Part shown: positions 54,317-63,885 of the stretch, piece by piece
How the letters are laid out: each line of letters opens with the position of its first letter
Position numbering within the stretch: the first letter of the stretch is position 1
Assembly: GCA_016936665.1 (NCBI GenBank)
Contig: JAFGXI010000002.1
Span: forward strand, 124,001 to 188,000
Reading direction: 5' to 3'
Length of the DNA: 64,000 bases
Source: Bacteroidales bacterium
GTDB lineage: Bacteria > Bacteroidota > Bacteroidia > Bacteroidales > JAFGXI01
The notes under the pieces: generated by a model
What the model was told of the DNA's origin: nothing
Databases searched by the model: none
What the model saw: only the letters and a program-made list of their open reading frames with translations
Translations under genes and position numbers: made by a program

Positions 54317-56658
54317 TAATTGATAAATAATATTTTTGTTACTTCTGTAGATATACCATCGTTAGTTGATAAAAATACTAAATAAATTCCTGTTTTAGCT
54401 CTATTGCCATTTAAAGTATTTCCGTCCCAAATAGCTTGTCCACCTAGAGAATTCATTTCATTAACAATGTTCCCTGAAACGTCGGTTATTTTAACTACTG
54501 TATTCTCCATAAGCCCTTTAATTGTGATTGGGCCGGTGTAATCAGGTTTCACAGGATTAGGGAACGCATATACGTTTTCGAAAGCATCATTTCCTTCAGT
54601 TGCTTGCCCTCTGTAAGACATCAATCCATTACCGGTTGCAATAAAAACTTCACCAGAACTATTATCAATGCTTATACTTTTTATTTGATTAGAAGGAAGA
54701 GGACTGTTTTCGATATTAAAGTTTAATATCTGTTCTGTTCCATCATCAGATAACAGAAAGACTCCCGACTGTTGGGTACCAATCCATTTCCTGTTGCCTC
54801 CATCGACAGCAATGGCTGTTACTCGTTTACTTTCCATTAAATATTCGAGTTTACCATTAATGTCGATGATAATTTTACTGGCATAAAAGCCCTCTAAATT
54901 ACTATTGTAAACGTTTTGTGGATTATAATATACAACAATTCCATTGTTGGTTCCAACCCAAATATATCCGTTTTTGTCTTGAGCGATGGCATAAACATCG
55001 TTGCTTATAATTTCGTTATTTTGGTCGAGTACAAATATATGCTTATGAAAATGACCTTGCGTATCGTCTAAGTTATTGTATTCGTTAAAAATGTACAATC
55101 CATTGCCTCGAGGCAACAAAAACCATTTTGCTCCGTCATCAGCTATGATAAAATTCCCCCAACTGCTATTGTATTCTTTTGCTTCGAATGCTTTCCAGTC
55201 TCCGTTATTTTTTTTTACATTAATTGGCGTTGATGTTCCTGGGTTTATAACCCATAAATTATTATTTTTATCAACTTTTGAATCCCATACCTTAACAAGA
55301 TCTCCATAAAATACTTTTAAGCTACTATTGTTTTCGTCGTATATTATTGTAGATTTTACCTTGCTATTTTCGTCAAAATTCACTTCAATTACGCCTGAAT
55401 TCCATGAGCAACAATAAATCTGGTTTTGGTTATAAGGGTTGGCTTCTATTGAAATAATATCTATTACATCTTTTAGAGAATCAATATTAGATTTGTTAAA
55501 TGTTTTCCATATCCCGTTTTTCAATAGCGAAAACGCCCCGGGTGTATATGTATTACCTCCCGATGATTCAAGTGCCCCGGATGCAATCCAAGTTTGTTCA
55601 TCTCTTGAAACCAAAAAGTATGCGTCGTTATTATCTGGTGCATTTGGTTTGACGAGTGCAGGAATTTGATTATTGTAGTGTGTTTTTATCAATCCCCAAT
55701 ACTGATCGGCCGTCCATAAATTTCCATTGGAATCGAAAATAGCGTCACTCGCATTCAACTGTACATTGCCCCAGCTAAAGGGTACACTTCCGATAAATTC
55801 GTTTGGCTGATTTAGTTCTGAGTAAAAACTGATGTGGTTTTTATTGACTACCATTAATTGGTTATTAATGACTTTCAATCTTTGTGTATAAATTTCCGAA
55901 TCCGGGTTAAGTTGAAAAGTACTGTTGGTTGCAAAATCTACAACATATAGTTTATAGGTGTATGCCCAATAATTAGTTTGTGAGATAATTAATTTTTGAT
56001 CGAATACAGCTAAATCGTTTACCGATCGTGTGTAGTTCGGGTAACCTCTTATAAGCTCCCATTCTGCATAATTTGGTAGTTGAACACTACTTTTGGCTGC
56101 TCTTTTAACTCCTTTTTCTGTAGCTGCATATATGTACTCATCATCTGAGGTAATACTGTAAATTTTACTTTCGTATCCGTTTTCTCCAATAATGTATGTT
56201 TCGATAAATTCGAGCTTAAACGGATTGTAAACAACAATTCCAAAGTCTGTGCTGATATAAATTTTATCATCAATCGATTGTATTCTATTAATTTTTTTTG
56301 AAGTATATGATTTACGATAAATATCGCTTACTGTTTTTATAGTATTACCATTAATTATTATATCAAATTCCCCGTTTTGATATCCTATATAGACTGATTT
56401 GGTAGCTTCGTGATAATAGACACATTCGCTTTCAATATTACTTGCGCCTTCAATTTTACCAAATTTTTGAACCGATTGATCTTTTAAGTTGTAATAAAAT
56501 ACACCTGTTTCTGTAGCACAATAAATGCGATCGCCAGCTTGAATCAAACTTTTTCCTTTATTGTTAGGAATATGAGCTTGCCATTGTCCAATAGGAACTT
56601 GCGCATTAACGAATAATGGTAATGTTGAAAAAAGAAATAAATAACTTAGTAGTTTCAT
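54316..56658 (-). CDS. porZ: T9SS attachment-complex protein PorZ (beta-propeller, type A sorting domain)
   Basis: 780 residues with a signal peptide (MKLLSYLFLFSTLPLFVNA). It begins PIGQWQAHIPNNKGKSLIQAGDRIY and contains two seven-bladed-propeller-like halves (ATETGVFYY, STDFGIVVYNP, GVKRAAKSS; IWVGTNNGIVVYY, KWIGTQQSGVFLLSDDGT). The final 85 residues are a type A domain (AFPNPVKPDYTGPI ... KTGIYLVFLS). P. gingivalis PorZ is about 776 residues with the same plan. There PorZ works in the outer-membrane attachment complex with PorU, PorV and PorQ and binds A-LPS, to which T9SS cargo is joined. It is the only secretion-machinery gene in the window. Confidence 0.85.
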   Translation of the reverse strand: MKLLSYLFLFSTLPLFVNAQVPIGQWQAHIPNNKGKSLIQAGDRIYCATETGVFYYNLKDQSVQKFGKIEGASNIESECVYYHEATKSVYIGYQNGEFDIIINGNTIKTVSDIYRKSYTSKKINRIQSIDDKIYISTDFGIVVYNPFKLEFIETYIIGENGYESKIYSITSDDEYIYAATEKGVKRAAKSSVQLPNYAEWELIRGYPNYTRSVNDLAVFDQKLIISQTNYWAYTYKLYVVDFATNSTFQLNPDSEIYTQRLKVINNQLMVVNKNHISFYSELNQPNEFIGSVPFSWGNVQLNASDAIFDSNGNLWTADQYWGLIKTHYNNQIPALVKPNAPDNNDAYFLVSRDEQTWIASGALESSGGNTYTPGAFSLLKNGIWKTFNKSNIDSLKDVIDIISIEANPYNQNQIYCCSWNSGVIEVNFDENSKVKSTIIYDENNSSLKVFYGDLVKVWDSKVDKNNNLWVINPGTSTPINVKKNNGDWKAFEAKEYNSSWGNFIIADDGAKWFLLPRGNGLYIFNEYNNLDDTQGHFHKHIFVLDQNNEIISNDVYAIAQDKNGYIWVGTNNGIVVYYNPQNVYNSNLEGFYASKIIIDINGKLEYLMESKRVTAIAVDGGNRKWIGTQQSGVFLLSDDGTEQILNFNIENSPLPSNQIKSISIDNSSGEVFIATGNGLMSYRGQATEGNDAFENVYAFPNPVKPDYTGPITIKGLMENTVVKITDVSGNIVNEMNSLGGQAIWDGNTLNGNRAKTGIYLVFLSTNDGISTEVTKILFIN

Positions 56659-56784
56659 CTATTTGAATTTAATGTAATATTAGAAAAAAAGCAACCAATA
56701 ATTTTATTTGAAAAATTTCAAATTATAAAAAGTATGGTTTGTTTATTTTCTTTTACAAACGTCAAGCTTTTACAAATATTGCAA

Positions 56785-57774
56785 TTAATCTAATTGATCT
56801 TTTAAAATATTCATTTCTATTCGTGGTGAGATTCGATCGTACAAAATATTATAAACAGCCTCGGTAATAGGAAGTTTAATATTGTATTTTTTATTTATCT
56901 CAAAAATTCCTTTAACAGCATAATAGCCTTCGGCCACCATATTCATTTCTAACTGCGCAGCTTTTACAGAATACCCTTTGCCAATCATGTTTCCAAAAGT
57001 TCTATTTCTACTGAAGGTAGAATAGGCTGTGACGAGTAAATCTCCCAAATAAACGGAATTTTTAATATCTCGTGTAATTGGGTGAACAAGGTCAACAAAG
57101 CTTTTTATTTCTCGAATTGCATTGGATATAAGCACAGCTTGAAAATTGTCGCCATAACCAAGTCCGTGAGCAATTCCAGAGGCTACAGCCATTATATTTT
57201 TCATTATTGCGGCGTATTCCGTTCCGTATATGTCGTCGGAAGTCGTGGTTTTTGTATAGTGGCATGCAAATAATCGTGCTAAATAATCTGCTTTTTCTTG
57301 ATTTTCTGCAGATGCTGTTAGATAGGTTAATCGTTCTAATGCAATTTCTTCTGCATGGCTAGGCCCGGAAATAACACCAAATTGATCGTCCTTTAAATCA
57401 AACACATTTTTCATGTATTCTAAAGGTGTAACGTAATAATCCGGAACGATTCCTTTAACGGCCGAAACAATAAACAAATTATTAAATGCAGTTCGTTTTA
57501 CATTTTGTAACGCTTCATGTAAATATGCACTTGGAATAACAATAATAACTGTATCAACACCTTCTAATGCTTGTTCAATATTATTAAACAGCTTGATTTT
57601 GTCGAGATGCAATTCTACACCAGTCAGATAATTCGGATTTCTTCGATGCTTTCGAATGTATTCTATATCATCTTCTAAACGTATATTCCAATTGATATTA
57701 TGATTGTTATCGTTAAGTATCTTAACAATTGCTGTAGCCCAACTACCATCTCCTAAAACTGCAATTTTACTCAT
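56785..57774 (-). CDS. gpsA: Glycerol-3-phosphate dehydrogenase [NAD(P)+]
   Basis: 329 residues from the ATG at 57774 (MSKIAVLGDGSWATA), which puts the nucleotide-binding GDGSWATA at 8-15 as usual and avoids overlap with lysS. Other blocks: SAVKGIVPDYYVTP, GVISGPSHAEE, GTEYAAIMKNIMAVASGI and LGDLLVTAYSTFSRNRTFG. It reduces dihydroxyacetone phosphate to sn-glycerol-3-phosphate for phospholipids. It is last in the recR-lysS-gpsA operon, 10 nt after lysS. Confidence 0.95.
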   Translation of the reverse strand: MSKIAVLGDGSWATAIVKILNDNNHNINWNIRLEDDIEYIRKHRRNPNYLTGVELHLDKIKLFNNIEQALEGVDTVIIVIPSAYLHEALQNVKRTAFNNLFIVSAVKGIVPDYYVTPLEYMKNVFDLKDDQFGVISGPSHAEEIALERLTYLTASAENQEKADYLARLFACHYTKTTTSDDIYGTEYAAIMKNIMAVASGIAHGLGYGDNFQAVLISNAIREIKSFVDLVHPITRDIKNSVYLGDLLVTAYSTFSRNRTFGNMIGKGYSVKAAQLEMNMVAEGYYAVKGIFEINKKYNIKLPITEAVYNILYDRISPRIEMNILKDQLD

Positions 57775-57784
57775 CGTTTTATGT

Positions 57785-59506
57785 TTAATTACACCATGCT
57801 TTAACATCTTCAATTGTTGGATTTTCTAAGCCTAATTTATGCTTTTTATTTAATCCACATATTTGTTGATGAATTTTATTAGGATTGCCTTCTTTTAAAT
57901 CTTCAATGCTTAAAAAGCCTGCTTTTTGAACAACATCAATCCATGCTTCAGGCACGCCTATGGCTATGTATTCTTCTTTAGATGAAGCTATTACTTTTTT
58001 CTCTGGACGCATTTGTGGAAAGAAAAGCACATCTTGAATAGAAGGAGAGTTGGTCATAATCATTGCCAAACGGTCAATGCCAATACCTAAACCTGCTGTT
58101 GGAGGCATACCTAGCTCAATTGAACGAAGAAAATCTTCATCGAGCATCATAGCTTCGTCGTCGCCTCGTTTGGCTAATAAAAGTTGTTCTTCGAAACGAT
58201 GACGTTGATCGATAGGATCGTTTAATTCTGAGTATGCGTTACAGATTTCTTTTCCGTTACATATGGCTTCAAAACGTTCTACCAATCCTTCTTTGCTTCG
58301 GTGTTTTTTAGCTAATGGCGACATTTCTATTGGGTAATCGGTTATAAAAGTTGGTTGAATTAATTTGCCTTCGCAATGTTCTCCAAAAATTTCATCAATT
58401 AATTTGCCTTTTCCCATCGAATCGTCAATTTCTACATTAAGTTGCTTTGCAGTCGCTCTTAATGCGTCTTCATCCATATCAGAAATATCGATTCCGGTGT
58501 ATTCTTGAATGGCTTCGAACATAGTATATCGTTTCCAAGGACGTTGAAAATCTATTGTATTTTCTCCGACATTAACCTTGGTTGATCCATGGATGTCTAA
58601 AGCAATTTTTTCAACCATTTCCTCTACTAATTCCATCATCCAATTGTAGTCTTTATAGGCTACGTATAGCTCCATTTGAGTAAACTCAGGATTGTGAAAT
58701 CTGCTCATACCTTCGTTTCTAAAATCTTTGGCAAATTCGTAAACGCCATCGAAGCCACCTACGATTAGCTTTTTTAAGTACAATTCGTTGGCAATCCTTA
58801 AATATAAAGTTGTGTCGAGCGTATTATGGAAAGTTTTAAATGGGCGAGCCGCTGCACCACCATACAAAGGTTGTAAAATTGGAGTTTCTACTTCTAAATA
58901 TCCTTTTTCGTTTAAGTACGAACGCATTGAGTTTGTCAACTTTGTTCGTTTCAGAAATGCTTCTTTTACATGAGGATTCACGATTAAATCCATCGATCTG
59001 TTACGATATCGCTGATCTGGATCGGTGAATGCATCGTAGGTTTGTCCATCCTTTTCTTTAACGATTGGCAAGGGGCGTACCGACTTCGATAGAATTGTTA
59101 ATGTTTTTGCTCTAACCGATAATTCTCCTGTTTGTGTAACGAATACATCGCCTTGAATGCCTATAATATCGCCAATATCTAATAGCTTTTTAAAAACTGT
59201 GTTGTAGAGGGTTTTGTCTTCGTCTGGACAAATTACGTCTCTGTTAACGTATATTTGAATTGAGCCATAAGCATCTTGTAATTCGAAGAAAGAAGCTTTA
59301 CCCATAATTCTTCTACTCATCATTCTGCCGGCAACCACTACGTCGTTAAAACGATCGTCGCCTTCTTTAAATTGATCTAATATTTCGATCGATTTGTGAG
59401 TAACATCAAATTTTTCGGCCGGATAGGGATTTATTCCTAATTGTAGAATTTCTTCTAAAGATTGTCTTCTGACTTGTTCTTGCTCACTTAAATGAATCGT
59501 GCTCAT
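57785..59506 (-). CDS. lysS: Lysyl-tRNA synthetase (class II)
   Basis: 573 residues from the second ATG ([20 protein letters not shown]); a start two codons up (59512) is equally possible. N-terminal OB-fold anticodon domain ([20 protein letters not shown]), then class II motif 2 ([20 protein letters not shown]) and motif 3 ([14 protein letters not shown]). The C-terminal 70 residues after the catalytic core form an extra helical tail that many Bacteroidota LysS proteins have. Charges tRNA-Lys. Confidence 0.95.
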   Translation of the reverse strand: MSTIHLSEQEQVRRQSLEEILQLGINPYPAEKFDVTHKSIEILDQFKEGDDRFNDVVVAGRMMSRRIMGKASFFELQDAYGSIQIYVNRDVICPDEDKTLYNTVFKKLLDIGDIIGIQGDVFVTQTGELSVRAKTLTILSKSVRPLPIVKEKDGQTYDAFTDPDQRYRNRSMDLIVNPHVKEAFLKRTKLTNSMRSYLNEKGYLEVETPILQPLYGGAAARPFKTFHNTLDTTLYLRIANELYLKKLIVGGFDGVYEFAKDFRNEGMSRFHNPEFTQMELYVAYKDYNWMMELVEEMVEKIALDIHGSTKVNVGENTIDFQRPWKRYTMFEAIQEYTGIDISDMDEDALRATAKQLNVEIDDSMGKGKLIDEIFGEHCEGKLIQPTFITDYPIEMSPLAKKHRSKEGLVERFEAICNGKEICNAYSELNDPIDQRHRFEEQLLLAKRGDDEAMMLDEDFLRSIELGMPPTAGLGIGIDRLAMIMTNSPSIQDVLFFPQMRPEKKVIASSKEEYIAIGVPEAWIDVVQKAGFLSIEDLKEGNPNKIHQQICGLNKKHKLGLENPTIEDVKAWCN

Positions 59507-59524
59507 ATGCAATGTTTTTATTTT

Positions 59525-60148
59525 TTACTGATGAATTGGTTCGAAAGGGGTTCTGTTTAATATGCTTCTGCCTAAAGTTAACTCATCGGCATATTCGATA
59601 TCATTTCCTAATGCAATTCCTCTCGAAAGTGTTGAATATTTAATATCTGAATTACTAATTTTTTTATGAATATAATAACAAGTTGTATCGCCTTCCATGG
59701 TGGCTGGTAAAGCGAAAACAATTTCAATATTTTTTACGTCTTGGGTTCTTTTTACTAATGATTCGATATATAAATCGGAAGGGCCAATGCCATCGATAGG
59801 CGATATAATTCCTCCTAAAACATGATAAACGCCTTTAAATTGTTTTGTTTTCTCGATGGCCATTACATCTTTTACACTTTCAACTACACAAATAATATTT
59901 TGAAATCGATGGTGATCTGAGCAAATAGAACATACATATGAGTCGGAAATGTTATGGCATTGTTGACAAAACACAATCTCTTCGCGCATTTTTTGTATTG
60001 CCTCAGAAAAGTCGATAACTTCGGGTAAAGGTCTTTTTAGCATATGCAAAGCTAATCGTAAAGCTGTTCTGCTTCCGATGCCTGGAAGTTTATTGAACTC
60101 ACTAACTGCGTTCGACAGCAATACTGATGGAATTTCTTCGTTATGCAT
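59525..60148 (-). CDS. recR: Recombination protein RecR
   Basis: 207 residues from MHNEEIPSVLL. A helix-hairpin-helix (NKLPGIGSRTALRLALH), a C4 zinc site (Cys61, 64, 73, 76; CQQC..CSIC) and a Toprim domain (CVVESVKDVMAIE ... GGIISPIDGIGPSDL) are present in the usual order and length. It works with RecO and RecF in RecA loading. The start overlaps the end of the preceding gene by 8 nt. recO lies 9 kb away in the window. Confidence 0.96.
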   Translation of the reverse strand: MHNEEIPSVLLSNAVSEFNKLPGIGSRTALRLALHMLKRPLPEVIDFSEAIQKMREEIVFCQQCHNISDSYVCSICSDHHRFQNIICVVESVKDVMAIEKTKQFKGVYHVLGGIISPIDGIGPSDLYIESLVKRTQDVKNIEIVFALPATMEGDTTCYYIHKKISNSDIKYSTLSRGIALGNDIEYADELTLGRSILNRTPFEPIHQ

Positions 60149-60905
60149 TATCAAAATTTTCTTCGTCGGTTTCTAAAAAATCAAACTTCTCATCAATTAT
60201 TTTGTTGAGCTCGTCGATGCTGAGTTCTTTAACATTTGTAACAACAAAGTGTTCACTTAAGTCGATTCCTAGAGCTTTGCATTCTTCAATAGCCGACAAG
60301 AGCAATTCTTTAATTGGTTCCTGAAGTGGTATTAATGCATGCATCAAAACAAAATGTTCTTTAAACTCAATTTTTTCTAATGTACTGTTGCTGTGTCCTA
60401 AAATAAATTCGAACTCTTTTTGTATAGCTTCTTTTTCGTAACTTTTAAATTCTGTTTTTGAATTAAGAAATCCAGCTAGAAAGTAGCGAAGGTGCTGACC
60501 CTTACCTCCCAAACCTGTCGATATAAATACTTGTCGTTCTTCCAACAAACTGCTTTCTATCAACATTCTATTTTCTTGCAAAGCTAAAATAGCCCACGAC
60601 TTTAGCAAATCGTTTTTTGTTTCGGAAACGAATTTCTCTAAGGCTCTGTATATTTTAACGTCTTCGGTTCTGGCAAAACCTACCAACAATTCTTTAACTT
60701 GTTCACTATCATCTAAATGAGAAAGCAGTAAATCTATTTTTGTGTCAATTATTTCATTTTCAATGGATTTTATTTTATTTCTCTTGATGTAGTCGAAGTA
60801 TGATACTTGTATTTCTACATCAATTTTCTCTTCTAAAATGCTGAAGCTCTTTGGAAGATTATTCAGAAAATCGTTAAGATCGTTATAGTTTACTTGTCCA
60901 TTCAT
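60141..60905 (-). CDS. Conserved hypothetical all-helical protein ahead of recR
   Basis: 254 residues with no signal peptide. It appears fully helical and acidic, with HEAT-like stretches (EQVKELLVGFARTEDVKIYRALEKF, here only EQVKELLVGFARTEDV; LLKSWAILALQENRML) and a Gly-rich turn ISTGLGGKGQHLRY. I do not recognise a named family. Its 3' end overlaps recR by 8 nt, so it is in the recR-lysS-gpsA operon. Cytoplasmic; function unknown. Confidence 0.65.
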   Translation of the reverse strand: MNGQVNYNDLNDFLNNLPKSFSILEEKIDVEIQVSYFDYIKRNKIKSIENEIIDTKIDLLLSHLDDSEQVKELLVGFARTEDVKIYRALEKFVSETKNDLLKSWAILALQENRMLIESSLLEERQVFISTGLGGKGQHLRYFLAGFLNSKTEFKSYEKEAIQKEFEFILGHSNSTLEKIEFKEHFVLMHALIPLQEPIKELLLSAIEECKALGIDLSEHFVVTNVKELSIDELNKIIDEKFDFLETDEENFDNA

Positions 60906-60913
60906 ATAGCCAA

Positions 60914-60921
60914 CAAAAATA
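60914..60921 (-). promoter_or_regulatory. Bacteroidota -7 box for the recR operon
   Basis: The minus strand reads TATTTTTG 8 nt before the ATG at 60905, implying an almost leaderless transcript. It is divergent from the feoAB promoter. Confidence 0.45.
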
Positions 60922-60935
60922 CCAAATATTAGGGA

Positions 60936-60965
60936 TTGGTGGCACGCTTACAATAAATACTTTTG
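60936..60965 (+). promoter_or_regulatory. Consensus promoter of feoAB
   Basis: TTG at 60936-60938, exactly 19 nt, TACTTTTG at 60958-60965: a full match to the Bacteroidota pattern. Start site near 60972, giving a leader of about 30 nt. No clear Fur box was read in it. Confidence 0.75.
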
Positions 60966-61000
60966 TTAAAGAAATTAAACATTATTTTTAATATTAACAG

Positions 61001-63496
61001 TTGAATTTAGCTGATTTAGATACCGGACAAAAGGGAATAATCGTAAAATTATGCGGTCGTGGAGCTTTTAAGCGTCGATTGAGCGAGATGGGATTTAATA
61101 GAGGTGCTCTTGTAGAAGTTATAAAAAATGCACCTTTACGAGATCCGATTGAATATAAAATTTTAGATTATAATGTTTCTCTTAGAAGGGCAGAAGCCGA
61201 AATGATTGAGGTTGAGCAAGACGCTAATTTAAATGAAAATGCACCATTTTTGGGAACTGATTTAGGCGATCGTTTCGAAAAAGTTAAATTAGGGACAACA
61301 ATTAATGTGGCTTTAGTTGGCAATCCAAACGCCGGTAAAACAACACTTTTTAATTATCTATCGAATCAAAACGAACATGTAGGAAATTATAGTGGCGTTA
61401 CGGTAGGTTCATCTGTAGCCACAATACATCATAAAGGTTATACTATACGAATAGTCGATTTACCGGGTACATATTCCATTTCTTCATATTCTCCGGAGGA
61501 AGTCTTTGTGCGAAATCACATTATAGATGCAATGCCTGATATTGTTTTAAATGTGGTCGATTCGGGTAATTTACATCGCAATTTATATCTCACAACTCAG
61601 TTGATAGATATGGATTTGCAAATCGTTATGGCACTCAATATGTACGACGATTTGGAAAAAAAAGGAGCCAAGTTGGATTATTTGCATTTAGGCAATATGT
61701 TGGGAATTCCTATGGTTCCTACTGTGGCATCGAAAAAAAAAGGCATCAAACTTATTTTAGATAAACTAGTAGAGGTTTTCGAAGGAAAAAACCAAACTGT
61801 AAGACACATTCATATAAACTATGGAAAAGGAATAGAGAAGTCGATTAAAGCTATTCAGGATGAGATAAAACAGCCTAGAAATCATGAAGTTACAAATAGA
61901 ATTTCATCAAGATTCACAGCTATTAAACTACTAGAAAACGATGATGAAATACAAAATGTTGTTTGTTCGTTATTTAATGCAGAGCAAGTTAATCAAATCG
62001 CAAAGGATCGTCAACGACGCATTGAAGATCATTTAAAAGAAGATGCTCACACTTTGATTACCGACGCAAAATACGGTTTTATAAGAGGAGCGCTTAAAGA
62101 AACATTAAAAGAAGGGAGTGAGTCTATATCCGATAAAACAAAATTGATAGACAATTTTCTAACCCATAAATTATTTGGCTTTCCAATTTTTATTTTTTTA
62201 ATCTGGTTAATGTTCCAGTCCACTTTTTGGCTTGGTGCTTACCCAATGGAGTGGATCGATTACATTGTAGATGCCATTAAAAATATAGTAAGCGTAAATA
62301 TGTCTTCAGGGCCTTTAAAAGATCTAATTGCAGACGGGATTATTAATGGGGTTGGAGGCGTAATAATTTTCCTGCCAAACATCTTGATTTTATTCTTTTT
62401 CATCTCTCTAATGGAAGATACCGGTTATATGGCTCGTGCCGCTTTTATTATGGATAAAATAATGCATAAAATAGGGCTTCACGGAAAATCATTTATTCCC
62501 TTAGTGATGGGTTTTGGGTGTAATGTGCCTGCGATTATGGCAACAAGAACTATCGAAAACAGAAGTGAACGCATTCTCACTATATTAATCAATCCTTTTA
62601 TGTCTTGTAGCGCAAGGCTTCCGGTTTATGTGTTAATTACAGCTGCTGTATTTCCCGAACAGGCAGGAAATGTGATATTTCTTATCTATCTGATCGGTAT
62701 TATCTTAGCTGGATTGATGGCAATTATTTTTAAGAAATTATTTTTCAGAAAATCTGAAACGCCTTTTGTAATGGAATTGCCACCCTATCGTGTTCCGGTC
62801 TTGTTGAGCACAACTAGACATATGTGGCACAAAGCTGCTGAATATTTAAAAAAGATGGGAGGAATAATACTGGTCGCATCAATTATTGTTTGGGCTTTAG
62901 GTTATTTTCCTCAAAATATTAGCAAAGAAAATGCTCATCTCGCATCAATTGAAAATGTAAACATTTCGCTCAAAAATGGAACGATTTCATCATCAGAGCA
63001 CGACAGTATAATCAACCATAAACAACTTGAATACCAAAACGACAGGTTAGAAAACTCTTATATTGGTAGATTTGGTAAAGCCATTGAACCCGCGATAAGA
63101 CCTCTTGGCTTCGATTGGCGATTAGGTGTCAGTATACTATCTGGAATGCCCGCTAAAGAAATCATTGTCAGTACGATGGGTGTGTTGTTCAAAGCCAACG
63201 ATAACGAAGTTACAGCAGTGTCTTCAGTGCCTGGAAGCAGCGATAATATGTCTCAAAAAATTCGTTCACAAGTCTACTTATCAGGCGAACACAAAGGAAA
63301 AGCATTGTTCAGTAAGATTACGGCTTTTTCGTTTTTATTATTTGTCTTGATTTATTTTCCCTGTATTGCAACTTTATCAGCTGTTAAAAAAGAAACCAAA
63401 AGTTGGAAATGGCCATTGTTCATGTTGTTTTACACAAGTGGTTTAGCCTATTTTATGTCGTTTGCTTTTTATCAAATAGCCCATTTAATTATTTAA
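61001..63496 (+). CDS. feoB: Fused FeoA-FeoB ferrous iron transporter
   Basis: 831 residues. The first 75 are a FeoA SH3-like domain (NLADLDTGQKGIIVKLCG, KRRLSEMGFNRGALVEV), a linker, then the FeoB G-domain: G1 GNPNAGKTT (about 105), G3 DLPGTYS, G4-type NMYDD, a GDI-like helical part, and a membrane core of about 10 spans with the gate repeats (FGCNVPAIMATRTIE, FMSCSARLPVY) and SGMPAKEIIVSTMG. It imports Fe2+ across the inner membrane. The start is TTG at 61001: an in-frame TAA at 60995 excludes anything upstream, and FeoA homology begins at residue 2. It is followed after 1 nt by the Cys-rich partner. Confidence 0.96.
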   Translation: MNLADLDTGQKGIIVKLCGRGAFKRRLSEMGFNRGALVEVIKNAPLRDPIEYKILDYNVSLRRAEAEMIEVEQDANLNENAPFLGTDLGDRFEKVKLGTTINVALVGNPNAGKTTLFNYLSNQNEHVGNYSGVTVGSSVATIHHKGYTIRIVDLPGTYSISSYSPEEVFVRNHIIDAMPDIVLNVVDSGNLHRNLYLTTQLIDMDLQIVMALNMYDDLEKKGAKLDYLHLGNMLGIPMVPTVASKKKGIKLILDKLVEVFEGKNQTVRHIHINYGKGIEKSIKAIQDEIKQPRNHEVTNRISSRFTAIKLLENDDEIQNVVCSLFNAEQVNQIAKDRQRRIEDHLKEDAHTLITDAKYGFIRGALKETLKEGSESISDKTKLIDNFLTHKLFGFPIFIFLIWLMFQSTFWLGAYPMEWIDYIVDAIKNIVSVNMSSGPLKDLIADGIINGVGGVIIFLPNILILFFFISLMEDTGYMARAAFIMDKIMHKIGLHGKSFIPLVMGFGCNVPAIMATRTIENRSERILTILINPFMSCSARLPVYVLITAAVFPEQAGNVIFLIYLIGIILAGLMAIIFKKLFFRKSETPFVMELPPYRVPVLLSTTRHMWHKAAEYLKKMGGIILVASIIVWALGYFPQNISKENAHLASIENVNISLKNGTISSSEHDSIINHKQLEYQNDRLENSYIGRFGKAIEPAIRPLGFDWRLGVSILSGMPAKEIIVSTMGVLFKANDNEVTAVSSVPGSSDNMSQKIRSQVYLSGEHKGKALFSKITAFSFLLFVLIYFPCIATLSAVKKETKSWKWPLFMLFYTSGLAYFMSFAFYQIAHLII

Positions 63497-63497
63497 T

Positions 63498-63683
63498 ATG
63501 CAATTGATTATCACATATATTATTGTTTTTTCTGCGGTAGCTTACATTCTTTTTAAAATGTATGAATTTTTATTTATTAATAAGAGTTCTTGTTCATGTG
63601 GAGGTGCATGTAGTTTAAAATCGGAATTAACAGCAAATTATAAAAAAAAGCCAGTTCATTCAAAGTCTTATAAAGTATTGTAA
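63498..63683 (+). CDS. FeoB-associated Cys-rich membrane protein
   Basis: 61 residues: one membrane span (IITYIIVFSAVAYILF), then a Cys cluster SCSCGGACSLK and a basic tail. It starts 1 nt after the feoB stop. Proteins of this kind often follow feoB in Bacteroidota and are presumed to help Fe2+ transport or redox handling, like FeoC elsewhere. No obvious terminator follows. The 202-nt gap to the next gene shows only that gene's promoter. Confidence 0.88.
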   Translation: MQLIITYIIVFSAVAYILFKMYEFLFINKSSCSCGGACSLKSELTANYKKKPVHSKSYKVL

Positions 63684-63829
63684 TATAGTAGTTTACTAAT
63701 ATTTTTTTTGAGAGCTCATTTAAATAATAATAATCCGCATTGTTTTCTTGGCATCTTTCTTGATTTAAACCAAAGCGAAAATACCGATCCTTACAGATTA
63801 CTAAATTTAATAAAAAGGAACTCTAAAGC

Positions 63830-63859
63830 TTTGTATTTATGCAATTTTTGATACTTTCG
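63830..63859 (+). promoter_or_regulatory. Likely promoter of the last gene
   Basis: TTTG at 63830-63833, 18 nt, TACTTTCG at 63852-63859 (one mismatch to TAnnTTTG), 27 nt before the ATG at 63886. Confidence 0.45.
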
Positions 63860-63885
63860 TAGAACTACATTAAAAAATATCTAAA

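Noticed and set aside
56706..56725. AT-only inverted repeat (ATTTGAAA..TTTCAAAT) between porZ and gpsA as a terminator
   Set aside because: No G-C stem and no clear T-run on the gpsA strand; too weak to list.
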